Shown: positions 49,795 to 60,175, counted from the stretch's first letter. The stretch is 64,000 nucleotides of DNA from Candidatus Villigracilis adiacens (GCA_016703605.1 JADJBU010000022.1:434001-498000); one strand, 5' to 3'. Numbers and translations are program-made. Notes: generated by a model not told the origin, from the letters alone.

Positions 49795-50124
49795 TTAATC
49801 GATCGCGGCTTTGCAGTTCTTGCAAACGCGGTGCGCGCCTTCATCGTCGCGCTGGACTGCCACCCGGGTGGCTTCGCCGCACTTCGGGCAGACCAGCATC
49901 ACGTTGGAAATATCGACGGGACCTTCAAATTGAACGCGCCCGGGGTTCATCTGGCGGTTGCCTGCCTGAACCTGCTTCTGGTGTTTGGTGCGGATGTTGA
50001 CACCCTGCACGACCACCCGGCGTTCATCCAGGATCACATTGATCACTTCACCGCGCTTGCCCTTGTCTTCGAGACGGCCGCTGATCACTTCGACGGTATC
50101 ACCTTTTCGAATCTTGACTTTCAT
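49795..50124 (-). CDS. rplX: 50S ribosomal protein L24
   Basis: The product has 109 residues. The KOW motif region is IRKGDTVEVISGRLEDKGKR with GEVINVILDERRVVVQGVN. A C-terminal CPKCG and CKNC pair forms a zinc ribbon as in many non-enterobacterial L24 proteins. Confidence 0.96.
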   Translation of the reverse strand: MKVKIRKGDTVEVISGRLEDKGKRGEVINVILDERRVVVQGVNIRTKHQKQVQAGNRQMNPGRVQFEGPVDISNVMLVCPKCGEATRVAVQRDDEGAHRVCKNCKAAID

Positions 50125-50133
50125 TCTCAGCTC

Positions 50134-50505
50134 CTACAGCACTTCCGGGGCAAGCGACACGATCTTCATGTAACCCATGTCGCGCAGTTCGCGCGCCACA
50201 GGTCCGAAGATACGCGTGCCCCTCGGGTTTTCGCCATCCGCGTCCAGGATAACGGCAGCGTTATCGTCAAAACGGATGTACGAGCCGTCTTCGCGGCGCC
50301 ATTCCTTGGTGCAGCGCACAATCACGGCTTTCACTACTTCGCTCTTTTTCACAGAGCCTTGCGGCGCAGCAGCCTTTACAGTTGCCACCACCACATCGCC
50401 AATACTGCCGTACTTGCGCTTCGAGCCGCCCATCACATGAATGACGAGCAGTTCCCGCGCCCCGGTATTATCGGCGACCTTCAATCGGGATTCATGCTGG
50501 ATCAT
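50134..50505 (-). CDS. rplN: 50S ribosomal protein L14
   Basis: The product has 123 residues: MIQHESRLKVADNTGARELL, VIHVMGGSKRKYGSIGDVVV and GTRIFGPVARELRDMGYMKI. It follows rpsQ by 3 bases. Confidence 0.97.
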   Translation of the reverse strand: MIQHESRLKVADNTGARELLVIHVMGGSKRKYGSIGDVVVATVKAAAPQGSVKKSEVVKAVIVRCTKEWRREDGSYIRFDDNAAVILDADGENPRGTRIFGPVARELRDMGYMKIVSLAPEVL

Positions 50506-50508
50506 GGC

Positions 50509-50781
50509 TTACTCTCCCACGCCCTGATCGGCGGTGCGCACTTCGCGCTTCACAACGGATTCAACCGCCCAGCGCTTCTCACGGGACAAGGGGCGGGATT
50601 CGACAATGCGAACCTCATCCCCAATCTGACAGCCGATCTCGTCATGCGCCTTGACGCGCATACTCGAAAACACCACCTTCTTGTAAAGCGGGTGCCGGTA
50701 TTTGCGGGTGATCTCCACCACAACGGTTTTCGTCATTTTGTTGCTGGTGACGACCCCAGTTATGCGACGACGATTGTTCAT
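50509..50781 (-). CDS. rpsQ: 30S ribosomal protein S17
   Basis: The product has 90 residues: RRITGVVTSNKMTKTVVVEI, YRHPLYKKVVFSSMRVKAHD and VRIVESRPLSREKRW. Its start overlaps the rpmC stop by 4 bases (ATGA). Confidence 0.97.
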   Translation of the reverse strand: MNNRRRITGVVTSNKMTKTVVVEITRKYRHPLYKKVVFSSMRVKAHDEIGCQIGDEVRIVESRPLSREKRWAVESVVKREVRTADQGVGE

Positions 50782-50999
50782 TTTGCACCTTCCACTGCGG
50801 CGTTTCGAATCATCTCCGCCAGGATCGTTTCCATGCGGGCGATGTCCTTGCGCAGGATATTCAACCGGCTCGCGTCGGTCAACTGACCCGACACCTGCTG
50901 GAAGCGCAACTTCATCATTTCATCGCGCGCATCGGTTATCTTCGAGCGGATTTCCTCGGCCGAAAGTTTGCGGATATCTGCGGGTTTCATGGCCTTCAT
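50778..50999 (-). CDS. rpmC: 50S ribosomal protein L29
   Basis: The product has 73 residues: MKPADIRKLSAEEIRSKITD, DEMMKLRFQQVSGQL and RKDIARMETILAEM, the usual two-helix protein at the exit tunnel. Overlaps rpsQ. Confidence 0.95.
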   Translation of the reverse strand: MKAMKPADIRKLSAEEIRSKITDARDEMMKLRFQQVSGQLTDASRLNILRKDIARMETILAEMIRNAAVEGAK

Positions 51000-51001
51000 G
51001 G

Positions 51002-51421
51002 CTATTCGCCTCCCGCGTGGCGAGCCACGACCTTGGTCTTGATCGAGAACTTATACTGGGCAGATTTCAAAGCCGCCACCGCAATCTCTGCAGACAGGCC
51101 GCCGACCTCGAACATGATACGCCCCGGTTTGACCACGGCAACATAATATTCCACATTGCCCTTGCCGGAACCCATGCGGGTCTCGGGGGGTTTGTGCGTA
51201 AAAGGCTTGGCGGGAAAAATACGGATCCAAACCTTTCCACGGCGTTTCATTTCACGGACGATCGAACGGCGCGCCGCCTCGATCTGGCGGGCGGTGATCC
51301 AGCCCGGTTCCAGCGCCTGCAGACCAAAATCGCCGAAGGAAATCTCCGCTCCGCGAAGAGCCTTGCCTCTCATGCGACCGCGCATCTGCTTGCGCCATTT
51401 AACTCGTTTAGGCATCAACAT
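51002..51421 (-). CDS. rplP: 50S ribosomal protein L16
   Basis: The product has 139 residues: MPKRVKWRKQMRGRMRGKAL, WITARQIEAARRSIVREMKR, GKVWIRIFPAKPFTHKPPET and RMGSGKGNVEYYVAVVKPGR. The first ATG at 51421 is used because GAGG lies 8 bases before it; a second at 51415 is possible. A 76-base gap separates it from rpsC. Confidence 0.96.
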   Translation of the reverse strand: MLMPKRVKWRKQMRGRMRGKALRGAEISFGDFGLQALEPGWITARQIEAARRSIVREMKRRGKVWIRIFPAKPFTHKPPETRMGSGKGNVEYYVAVVKPGRIMFEVGGLSAEIAVAALKSAQYKFSIKTKVVARHAGGE

Positions 51422-51497
51422 ATCAATAACCTCATTCTCAAGCGACGATGCGAATCATCCCGCGCGTCGGCTTACAAATTTCTTGAAGCGCGCGGGC

Positions 51498-52247
51498 TTA
51501 CTCGCTGACGTATACGCCTTCCGTCGCTTCGGTTTTCTCTTCGACTTCCGGCATCGACTCGCCTTTATAGATCCACACCTTGACGCCGATCTGACCATAG
51601 GTGGTCAGGGCTTCATCGGTGGCGAAATCCAGGTTCGCGCGAAGCGTCTGAAGCGGAACGCGTCCCTCGCGGAGCCAGACATCGCGGGACATTTCCGCGC
51701 CGCCCAGACGTCCGCCGACAAGGATTTTGATCCCCTGGGCGCCCTGCTTCATGGCTTGCTGAATCGCGCGCTTCATGGCGCGGCGATAGGCAATGCGGCG
51801 CTCCAACTGGTCGGCAATATTTCTTGCAACCAGTTTCGCATCCACATCCGGGTTGGAGATCTCATTGATCTTCAACTCGATCTTCTTTCCAACAAGAGAC
51901 TCGAGCGCGGCGCGAATCTTCTTCACGCCTTCGCCCTTGCGCCCGATCAGGATGCCCGGTTTGGCGGTATGAATGCCGATGCTGATCTTGCCCGGAGTGC
52001 GCTCCACGTCAATTCGGGATATACCCGCCTTGCTGTCGCGGATCGAGTCGGGAAGGTCTTTGCGCAATTCGCGAATCTTTTCATTGGCAGCCGCGCCGCC
52101 CTTGGACAGTTTTCCCAGCAAAAGACCGCGGATTGCGAGGTCCTGGTGAAGCTGCTGACGGTATGTGCTTCCTTCGGCAAACCACCGCCCTCCCCAGGGC
52201 TGGTTGATGCCAAGACGAAAACCAACGGGGTGTACTTTTCGACCCAT
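51498..52247 (-). CDS. rpsC: 30S ribosomal protein S3
   Basis: The product has 249 residues: MGRKVHPVGFRLGINQPWGG, the KH domain with ILIGRKGEGVKKIRAALESL, and MKQGAQGIKILVGGRLGGAE. The C-terminal 20 residues are acidic. Confidence 0.97.
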   Translation of the reverse strand: MGRKVHPVGFRLGINQPWGGRWFAEGSTYRQQLHQDLAIRGLLLGKLSKGGAAANEKIRELRKDLPDSIRDSKAGISRIDVERTPGKISIGIHTAKPGILIGRKGEGVKKIRAALESLVGKKIELKINEISNPDVDAKLVARNIADQLERRIAYRRAMKRAIQQAMKQGAQGIKILVGGRLGGAEMSRDVWLREGRVPLQTLRANLDFATDEALTTYGQIGVKVWIYKGESMPEVEEKTEATEGVYVSE

Positions 52248-52258
52248 ATATTTTCTCC

Positions 52259-52600
52259 TTATGCTCCGCGCTCGCGCAAAACGACCGTCACATGAGAGTT
52301 ACGGCGTAAAATCGGCTTGAACCGTCCGCGCGCGCCGAAGCGTCTCCATTTGCGGGTCGGGGCTTCGTCGGCGGTGATCTTTACTATAAACAGGTCATCG
52401 CGGCTGACGCCGAAATTTTCCTCGGCATTCGCCACTGCGGAGGCAACCAGTTTATGAACCGGGTGCGCCGCGCGTTTATTCACAAATTTGAGGATCTCCA
52501 TCGCTTCGATGGCGCTCTTACCGCGCACCATATCGATCACAGCGCGGACCTTTTGCGCGGACTGCGGGAGAAACCGGACGTGTGCTTGAATATCAGTCAT
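52259..52600 (-). CDS. rplV: 50S ribosomal protein L22
   Basis: The product has 113 residues: VRFLPQSAQKVRAVIDMVRG, ILKFVNKRAAHPVHKLVASA and the tunnel-lining APTRKWRRFGARGRFKPILR. The macrolide-contact loop has no obvious insertion or deletion. Confidence 0.97.
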   Translation of the reverse strand: MTDIQAHVRFLPQSAQKVRAVIDMVRGKSAIEAMEILKFVNKRAAHPVHKLVASAVANAEENFGVSRDDLFIVKITADEAPTRKWRRFGARGRFKPILRRNSHVTVVLRERGA

Positions 52601-52611
52601 GTCCCATCTCC

Positions 52612-52887
52612 TTAGGCGGCAGCCTTCTCGGCAGCCTGATGTCCGCGGAAGGTGCGCGTCGGGGCGAACTCACCAAGCCGGTGACCCACCATGTTTTCGG
52701 TGATGTAAATCGGCACATGGCGGCGTCCGTCATGAACCGCGATCGTGTGCCCCACCATCTGGGGAAAGATCACCGAAGCGCGACTCCAGGTGCGGATCAC
52801 CTTTTTTTCCTTCTTCTGGTTCATGGCCTCGATACGCTTGAGCAGTTTCGGCTCAATGTAGGGACCTTTTTTCAATGAACGTGACAT
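52612..52887 (-). CDS. rpsS: 30S ribosomal protein S19
   Basis: The product has 91 residues: MSRSLKKGPYIEPKLLKRIE, TWSRASVIFPQMVGHTIAVH and TENMVGHRLGEFAPTRTFRG. It lies 11 bases before rplV. Confidence 0.97.
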   Translation of the reverse strand: MSRSLKKGPYIEPKLLKRIEAMNQKKEKKVIRTWSRASVIFPQMVGHTIAVHDGRRHVPIYITENMVGHRLGEFAPTRTFRGHQAAEKAAA

Positions 52888-52905
52888 ATCTGCTTACCTC
52901 ATCAA

Positions 52906-53742
52906 CTAGCGGCTCGTCTTGCTGCGACGACGCACAATGTACTGATCCGTCTTCTTATTAAGGCGGGTCTTTTTGCCGAGGGTGGGCTTACCCCACGGAG
53001 ACTTCGGACCGGGAAGACCGACCGGCTGTCGTCCTTCACCGCCGCCATGTGGATGGTCGCGCGGGCTCATTGCAGTTCCGCGAACGGTCGGGCGGATACC
53101 GAGGTGGCGCTTGCGCCCCGCTTTACCGAGTTTCACATTGCTATGATCAAGATTGCCCACCTGCCCAATGGTGGCGTAGCAAACCTGGTGGATCAAGCGG
53201 ACTTCGCCGGAGGGCATACGGATCTGGGCAAAGTCGCCTTCCTTGGCGAGTAATTGCGCCGCGCCTCCCGCCGAACGGACGAGTTGCCCGCCCTTGCCGG
53301 GCTTCATCTCAATGCTGTGAATCATCGTACCAACCGGAATATTGCTGATCGGCAATGAATTGCCGATGCGAATCTCGGCGCTGGGACCAGACATGATCGT
53401 GTCGCCAACCTTCAGGTCCAACGGCGAGACGATATAGCGTTTTTCACCGTCAGCATAATGAAGAAGGGCAAGGCGCGCCGTGCGGTTGGGATCATATTCA
53501 ATCGCCGCAACCCTGGCGGGAATGCCGTGCTTCTCGCGTTTGAAATCCACGAGACGAACATATCGGCGGGCGCCGCCGCCCCGATGACGGACTGTTACAC
53601 GCCCATACGCATTGCGGCCGCCGGAGCGTTTCTTGATGACCAGCAACGAGCGTTCCGGCGTGGATTTTGTGATCTCCTCAAAGGAGTGCCCGGTCATATC
53701 GCGCATACCGGGGGTTATCGGTTTATATTTTTTAACTGCCAT
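52906..53742 (-). CDS. rplB: 50S ribosomal protein L2
   Basis: The product has 278 residues: YKPITPGMRDMTGHSFEEIT, VGTMIHSIEMKPGKGGQLVR and RGTAMSPRDHPHGGGEGRQP, which contains the peptidyl-transferase-associated His. Its ATG overlaps the rplW stop as TAATG. Confidence 0.97.
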   Translation of the reverse strand: MAVKKYKPITPGMRDMTGHSFEEITKSTPERSLLVIKKRSGGRNAYGRVTVRHRGGGARRYVRLVDFKREKHGIPARVAAIEYDPNRTARLALLHYADGEKRYIVSPLDLKVGDTIMSGPSAEIRIGNSLPISNIPVGTMIHSIEMKPGKGGQLVRSAGGAAQLLAKEGDFAQIRMPSGEVRLIHQVCYATIGQVGNLDHSNVKLGKAGRKRHLGIRPTVRGTAMSPRDHPHGGGEGRQPVGLPGPKSPWGKPTLGKKTRLNKKTDQYIVRRRSKTSR

Positions 53743-54047
53743 TACTGCACCCCTTCAAAAATCTCGAGGGGTTTGCTGCCCTCGGCAAGGGTAACGATCG
53801 CCTTTTTGAAAGCGGGACGACGAACCACCAGACGGCGGGACCTGCCGCGGCGTCCGCGCTTTGCGGGGGCGTTGATAATATTCACGCGCGCCACTGTGAC
53901 ATCAAACAGGGTTTCAAGAGCGTCCTTGACCATAATGCGCGTGGCATCGTTTCGGACGACGAAGGCGTAATGCCCCATCTTGCTCGATTGAGAATTCGAT
54001 TTTTCAGTCACCAGCGGGCGGACGAGGACACTATAAAGATCGGTCAT
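53742..54047 (-). CDS. rplW: 50S ribosomal protein L23
   Basis: The product has 101 residues: LYSVLVRPLVTEKSNSQSSK, HYAFVVRNDATRIMVKDALE and LFDVTVARVNIINAPAKRGR. Its TAA overlaps the rplB ATG by one base. L23 docks signal recognition particle at the exit tunnel. Confidence 0.96.
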   Translation of the reverse strand: MTDLYSVLVRPLVTEKSNSQSSKMGHYAFVVRNDATRIMVKDALETLFDVTVARVNIINAPAKRGRRGRSRRLVVRRPAFKKAIVTLAEGSKPLEIFEGVQ

Positions 54048-54056
54048 GTCTCTCTC

Positions 54057-54686
54057 CTATCCAAGATGCGCAACAAGCGCGTCGATGGTCTTCACGGGCA
54101 GGACGACCTTGTCGAAATTGAGCAGGTCGCGCACGTTCAAATAACTTGCAAGAAGAACCTTGGCGTTCTCGATGTTGCTTGCGGTTCGCATCACAAGATC
54201 GTAATTCTGGTCGCGGGCGGGCATCAATACCAGCGCCGTGGACGCGCCGACAAGATTGCCAAGCGCTTCCGCCACCTGCTTTGTCTTCGGTTCTGCAATT
54301 GCCATATCTTCCACAACGACGATGCAGGCTTCGGAGGCTTTCACAGACAGAGCCGAGCGAAGAGCCGCCTGGCGCATCTTTTTAGGCATCCGCAATTCGT
54401 AACTTCGGGGATGGGGGGTGTGGATGCGTCCGCCGCCGACCCATTGCGCCGCGCGCCTCGAACCCTGACGGGCACGGCCGGTTCCCTTCTGCTTCCAGGG
54501 TTTGCGCCCACCGCCGCGGACTTCCCCGCGAACCTTGGTGTCGTGCGTGCCTAGTCGGGCATTCGCCATCTGGCGCGTATAAGCCTGGTGCATCAAATCC
54601 ACATTAACTGGGGCTTCGAAAAGTTTCGCGGGAAGTTCGATCTCGCGCACTTTGTTGCCCTTCATATCAAGAACATCTGCTTTCAT
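54057..54686 (-). CDS. rplD: 50S ribosomal protein L4
   Basis: The product has 209 residues: VDLMHQAYTRQMANARLGTH, the tunnel loop with GGGRKPWKQKGTGRARQGSR and GGRIHTPHPRSY. In enterobacteria L4 represses its own operon; a structured spacer two genes upstream at 55426-55503 is noted separately. Confidence 0.97.
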   Translation of the reverse strand: MKADVLDMKGNKVREIELPAKLFEAPVNVDLMHQAYTRQMANARLGTHDTKVRGEVRGGGRKPWKQKGTGRARQGSRRAAQWVGGGRIHTPHPRSYELRMPKKMRQAALRSALSVKASEACIVVVEDMAIAEPKTKQVAEALGNLVGASTALVLMPARDQNYDLVMRTASNIENAKVLLASYLNVRDLLNFDKVVLPVKTIDALVAHLG

Positions 54687-54714
54687 GGGTTAATTGCTCC
54701 GGTTCCTGCGCGCC

Positions 54715-55347
54715 CTACTGCTTGCGCGACTCCTTGATCATGACAACGCTCCCCTTGCCGCCGGGAACCGCGCCATTGATGGCGATCAGGTTACGTTCCG
54801 GGTCCACCATCACGACCTTGATATTTTGCGCCGTCACGCGGTCCACACCCATATGACCGGCTCCCCGCGCGCCTTTGTATACACGACCCGGCGTGGTGCC
54901 GGACCCGCGTGAACCCGGGGCGCGATTGCGGTCAGAAGTGCCATGGGTGGCGTTCATGCCGTGAAAGTGATAGCGTTTGACGCCGCCGGCAAACCCCTTG
55001 CCTTTGCTGATGCCAATCACGTCCACTCGCTCGCCAACGACAAAGGCGTCGCCGACGGTCACTTTGTCGCCGACTTTCAAACCGTGTTCCTTTGCGCGAA
55101 ATTCGCGGAGGAAACGCAGGGGGGGAATTTCATTGGCTTTCAAATGCCCGGCTTCGCCCTGGGTAAGGCGTTTGGGATTCGTTTCACCAAAGCCCAGTTG
55201 AACGGCGGAATATCCCTCTTTTTCCGGCGCGCGAACCTGGGTAACAAAACATGGGCCAGCTTCGATGATGGTTACCGCGTAGGCAACACCGTGTTCATCG
55301 AAGACCTGGCTCATGCCGATCTTTCGACCTATCAGCCCTTTCAACAT
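54715..55347 (-). CDS. rplC: 50S ribosomal protein L3
   Basis: The product has 210 residues: LIGRKIGMSQVFDEHGVAYA, GFAGGVKRYHFHGMNATHGT and the tip loop with RAPGSRGSGTTPGRVYKGAR. It is followed by rplD and preceded by an unusually long 167-base gap to rpsJ. AAAGGAG precedes the ATG. Confidence 0.97.
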   Translation of the reverse strand: MLKGLIGRKIGMSQVFDEHGVAYAVTIIEAGPCFVTQVRAPEKEGYSAVQLGFGETNPKRLTQGEAGHLKANEIPPLRFLREFRAKEHGLKVGDKVTVGDAFVVGERVDVIGISKGKGFAGGVKRYHFHGMNATHGTSDRNRAPGSRGSGTTPGRVYKGARGAGHMGVDRVTAQNIKVVMVDPERNLIAINGAVPGGKGSVVMIKESRKQ

Positions 55348-55425
55348 ACTCGATTTCTCCTTTATAAGATATTGACGAGACTGCCGGTTGGGGCAACAAC
55401 CGCATCATCTCCGTACGGCACAGTC

Positions 55426-55503
55426 AGACGGCTTGCGGGGCGGATCTTTTGTCCGCGCGCAAGCCGACTCTTGCGCCGTCTCAATGAAACGCGCTAGCGC
55501 GTT
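55426..55503 (-). promoter_or_regulatory. Structured spacer between rpsJ and rplC
   Basis: On the minus strand a perfect 16-base palindrome aacgcgctagcgcgtt (55503-55488) is followed by a hairpin with outer arms agacgg/ccgtct (55426-55431, 55476-55481) and inner cggcttgcg/cgcaagccg around a tcttttg loop. It lies in an S10-operon gap where genes are normally only a few bases apart. It may be an r-protein binding leader, an internal attenuator or an inserted palindromic element. Confidence 0.5.
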
Positions 55504-55514
55504 GTATTGACGTA

Positions 55515-55823
55515 TTAGATTTTTATTTCGATATCCACACCGGCGGGTAAATTCAACCGCATCAGCATATCGATGGTCTTCGAGTCCGGGTCAAGCACGT
55601 CGATCAAACGATTGTGCGTGCGGATTTCGAAGTGCTCGTGGGAATCCTTGTCAATGAACGAAGAGCGCCGTATTGTATAGCGTTCCTTCTTGCTTGGCAA
55701 GGGTACGGGACCCACCACATGGGCTCCCGTGCGTTCAGCCGTCTCGACGATCCGTTTTGCAGATTGGTCGAGAACACGATGGTCATAAGCCTTGAGGCGG
55801 ATGCGAATCTTTTGTTTAGCCAT
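55515..55823 (-). CDS. rpsJ: 30S ribosomal protein S10
   Basis: The product has 102 residues: MAKQKIRIRLKAYDHRVLDQ, GPVPLPSKKERYTIRRSSFI and the late NRLIDVLDPDSKTIDMLMRL. It follows tuf by 12 bases and heads the S10 cluster. S10 is also NusE in antitermination. Confidence 0.97.
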   Translation of the reverse strand: MAKQKIRIRLKAYDHRVLDQSAKRIVETAERTGAHVVGPVPLPSKKERYTIRRSSFIDKDSHEHFEIRTHNRLIDVLDPDSKTIDMLMRLNLPAGVDIEIKI

Positions 55824-55835
55824 TTCGTCTCCGTC

Positions 55836-57035
<1,200 letters not shown>

Positions 57036-57064
57036 AATGATGCTCCTTGATCATCCAAAAACGG

Positions 57065-59137
57065 TTATGATTTCAATATTTCTTCAGCAACCGACTGCGC
57101 GACCGGCGCGTAGTGGTCAAATTCCATACTGAATACGCCGCGCCCTTGTGTGGCGGAACGAAGCTGGGTGGCGTAGCCGAACATTTCACCCAACGGAACC
57201 ATTGCGCGGATCGCCTGCGCGTTGCCCGGGCGGACGTCCATGCCCTGGATCAAGCCGCGGCGGCTATTGACCTGTCCCATTACGTCGCCGAGATATTCCT
57301 CGGGGACGACAACTTCCACTTTCATCATCGGCTCGAGAAGGATGGGATTTGCCTTGTGAGCGCCTTCCTTGAAACCGATCGAGGCGGCGAGTTTGAACGC
57401 CATTTCGCTCGAGTCAACTTCATGGAAGGAACCGTCGAAGAGCGTAATCTTCACATCCACAACCGGATATCCCGCAAGAACGCCGCTTTCACAAGCCTCT
57501 CGGAACCCCTTCTCGACCGGGTTGATATATTCCTTCGGAATCGCGCCGCCGACGATCTTATTCTCAAACACAATACCGCTTCCGCGGTCGCCCGGCTCAA
57601 GCGAGAAGACGACATGTCCATATTGCCCCTTGCCGCCGCTCTGTTTCGCGTATTTGTAGTTGACTTCCTTGATCGGCTTGGTGATCGATTCGCGGTACGC
57701 CACCCGCGGAGTGCCGACATTTGCCTGCACCTTGAATTCACGCAGAAGTCGGTCGACGATAATATCGAGGTGCAATTCGCCCATGCCGCGGATAATGGTC
57801 TGACCGGTGCTCTCGTCTGAATTGACGCGGAATGTCGGGTCTTCTTCGGCAAGTTTGCGAAGCGCCTCCCCCATCTTTTCCTGGTCGCTGGAACTCTTCG
57901 GCTCAATGGCAATGGAGATAACAGGTTCGGGGAAGGAAATGCTTTCAAGTACCAGCGACTTATTGTCACAAAGCGTATCGCCGGTAAAACTATCCTTGAA
58001 ACCCAGTACAGCACCAATATCACCCGCGCGAATTTCGGTAATATCTTCGCGGCGGTCAGCATGCATTTTCAAGAGACGCCCAATACGTTCCTTTTTGCCC
58101 TTGGTGCTGTTCTGAACCGTTTGTCCCTGGCTCAACACGCCGGAATAAACGCGGATATATGCAAGACGCCCGACATAAGGATCGGTTACGATCTTAAAAA
58201 CGAGCGCGCTCAAAGGGGCGTCGTCAACGGTCGGGAGTTCGAATGAGTTTTCAGGATTTCCAGGTTCAGAGGCGGCAATGGTGGGCTTATCTGCCGGGGA
58301 AGGCAGGTAATCGACAACTGCGTCAAGCATCACCTGCACGCCCTTATTCTTCAATGAAGAACCGCAAAAAACGGGCGTGGCTTTATTGGCAATCACACCC
58401 CTTCGCAATGCCGCTTTGAGTTCAGGTACGGTGATTTCCTGCGCTTCCAGGAATTTATGTGTGAGATCATCGTCGAGCTCCGCGATTTTCTCCACCATTT
58501 TTGCGCGGGATTCCTCTGCTTGCGCTTTCAAATCTGCGGGAATTTCTGTAATTTTTGGTTCCTTGCCAAGATCGTCTTCCCAGACAATCGCCTGCATCGA
58601 GAGCAGGTCGACAACTCCCTTGAAGGTGGCTTCAAAACCGATCGGGACCTGCATCGGAATCGGATTGGCGCCGAGGCGGTCGATGATGGTCTCGATGGTA
58701 CGCTCGTAAGACGCGCCCACTCGGTCCATCTTATTGACGAAACAAATGCGCGGAACTCCATAACGGTCAGCCTGACGCCAGACGGTTTCAGACTGCGGCT
58801 CCACACCCTGCACGGCGTCAAAGACAACAACGCCCCCATCCAACACGCGGAGGGAACGCTGAACTTCGGCTGTAAAGTCAATATGTCCCGGGGTATCGAT
58901 GATATTGACCTGGTAGCCGTTCCATTCGGCGGAGACTGCCGCAGAGACAATGGTAATACCGCGTTCGCGTTCCTGCACCATCCAGTCGGTCACGGTGTTT
59001 CCATCGTCAACCGAACCAATACGGTGGGTTAAACCGGTATAGAACATGATCCGCTCGGTAGTGGTGGTCTTCCCGGCGTCAATGTGGGCAATAATGCCGA
59101 TATTTCTATATTTTTCGAGCGGATGTACGCGTGCCAT
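57065..59137 (-). CDS. fusA: Elongation factor G
   Basis: GTPase catalysing ribosomal translocation. The product has 690 residues: G1 AHIDAGKTTTTERIMFYTG near residue 18, RERGITIVSAAVSAEWNGYQ, G3 DTPGHIDF, G4 NKMDR, and domain IV YRESITKPIKEVNYKYAKQS. The presence of SIAIEPKSSSDQEKMGEALR marks domain III. It lies in the str operon between rpsG and tuf. Confidence 0.98.
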   Translation of the reverse strand: MARVHPLEKYRNIGIIAHIDAGKTTTTERIMFYTGLTHRIGSVDDGNTVTDWMVQERERGITIVSAAVSAEWNGYQVNIIDTPGHIDFTAEVQRSLRVLDGGVVVFDAVQGVEPQSETVWRQADRYGVPRICFVNKMDRVGASYERTIETIIDRLGANPIPMQVPIGFEATFKGVVDLLSMQAIVWEDDLGKEPKITEIPADLKAQAEESRAKMVEKIAELDDDLTHKFLEAQEITVPELKAALRRGVIANKATPVFCGSSLKNKGVQVMLDAVVDYLPSPADKPTIAASEPGNPENSFELPTVDDAPLSALVFKIVTDPYVGRLAYIRVYSGVLSQGQTVQNSTKGKKERIGRLLKMHADRREDITEIRAGDIGAVLGFKDSFTGDTLCDNKSLVLESISFPEPVISIAIEPKSSSDQEKMGEALRKLAEEDPTFRVNSDESTGQTIIRGMGELHLDIIVDRLLREFKVQANVGTPRVAYRESITKPIKEVNYKYAKQSGGKGQYGHVVFSLEPGDRGSGIVFENKIVGGAIPKEYINPVEKGFREACESGVLAGYPVVDVKITLFDGSFHEVDSSEMAFKLAASIGFKEGAHKANPILLEPMMKVEVVVPEEYLGDVMGQVNSRRGLIQGMDVRPGNAQAIRAMVPLGEMFGYATQLRSATQGRGVFSMEFDHYAPVAQSVAEEILKS

Positions 59138-59172
59138 TGCTATTTGTTACCTGTTCCTTCAACTAAAGAAGT

Positions 59173-59640
59173 TTAGATTCGATAATGGGAGAAAGCGCGG
59201 TTCGCTTCCGCCATTTTGTGGGTTTCGTCGCGCTTGCGGATCGCAGACCCGGTCTCGTTCGAAGCGTCGATCAATTCCGAGGCGAGTTTATCTGGGAAGG
59301 ATTTTCCCGAACGCTCGCGGGCAGAACTCAGAATCCAGCGGATCGCCAATGTCGTGCGGCGGTCTACGGAGACTTCCATCGGAACCTGATAGGTCGCGCC
59401 ACCCACACGCCGCGGGCGGACTTCCATGGCGGGTCCTACATTCTTAAGCGCCGAATCAAAAACCTCCATGGGGTTCTTTTCGGTGCGTTCCTTGATCAGG
59501 TCCATGGCGTCGTATACCAGGCCCGCGGCAACGCTTTTCTTACCGCGCTTCAATACATGTTGAATGACGACCTGAAGATTGAGGCTGTTGTATCGGATGT
59601 CGGGAAGAAGTTCCCGTCTTTCGGGTTTTGCTCTACGCAT
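59173..59640 (-). CDS. rpsG: 30S ribosomal protein S7
   Basis: The product has 155 residues: MRRAKPERRELLPDIRYNSL, VYDAMDLIKERTEKNPMEVF and ALKNVGPAMEVRPRRVGGAT. It follows rpsL by 21 bases. In enterobacteria S7 regulates this operon from the rpsL-rpsG gap; here the gap is too short for that site. Confidence 0.97.
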   Translation of the reverse strand: MRRAKPERRELLPDIRYNSLNLQVVIQHVLKRGKKSVAAGLVYDAMDLIKERTEKNPMEVFDSALKNVGPAMEVRPRRVGGATYQVPMEVSVDRRTTLAIRWILSSARERSGKSFPDKLASELIDASNETGSAIRKRDETHKMAEANRAFSHYRI

Positions 59641-59661
59641 GACTAGGTTACTCCATCACAA

Positions 59662-60078
59662 TTACTTGGGGCGTTTGGCGCCATACTTCGACCGGCCCTG
59701 TTTGCGGTTCGCAACGCCGGTTGTATCGAGCGTGCCGCGCACGATATGATAGCGAACGCCGGGAAGATCCTTTACACGCCCGCCACGGACAAGAACAACC
59801 GAGTGTTCCTGTAACTGATGCCCTTCGCCGGGGATATAGGCGGTCACTTCGATGCCGTTGCTCAAACGCACACGGGCAATCTTGCGAAGCGCCGAGTTGG
59901 GCTTTTTGGGCGTCATGGTGCGCACCACGGTGCAAACGCCGCGCTTCTGGGGGGCGCCTTTATCCTGGCGGAAGCGGCGCTGTTTATAGCTGTTCAATGT
60001 GAATTGCAAGGCGGGCGCCTTGCTTTTCGATTTCTTATCCTTGCGGCCCTTGCGGACCATCTGATTTACTGTCGGCAC
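59662..60078 (-). CDS. rpsL: 30S ribosomal protein S12
   Basis: Decoding-centre protein of 138 residues: MPTVNQMVRKGRKDKKSKSK, TPKKPNSALRKIARVRLSNG, HQLQEHSVVLVRGGRVKDLP. Lysines at the two classical streptomycin-resistance sites (in TPKKPNS and GRVKDLPG) are wild type. It is first gene of the str operon with its own promoter at 60241-60269. Confidence 0.98.
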   Translation of the reverse strand: MPTVNQMVRKGRKDKKSKSKAPALQFTLNSYKQRRFRQDKGAPQKRGVCTVVRTMTPKKPNSALRKIARVRLSNGIEVTAYIPGEGHQLQEHSVVLVRGGRVKDLPGVRYHIVRGTLDTTGVANRKQGRSKYGAKRPK

Positions 60079-60136
60079 GATCAGCCTCCGATTTCAAATT
60101 CTTCTAATCGACAATTTATTTTTGTTTTTTCGCAAT

Positions 60137-60175
60137 AAATGAGACCATCAACATCGTTCCCTGATGGCCTCATTT
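60137..60175 (-). promoter_or_regulatory. Leader hairpin of the str operon
   Basis: On the minus strand AAATGAGGCCATCA and TGATGGTCTCATTT form a 14-base stem (one G-T) around an 11-base loop, about 60 bases before the rpsL start. No T-run follows on this strand, so it is unlikely to be a terminator. It may be a leader control element. Confidence 0.55.
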
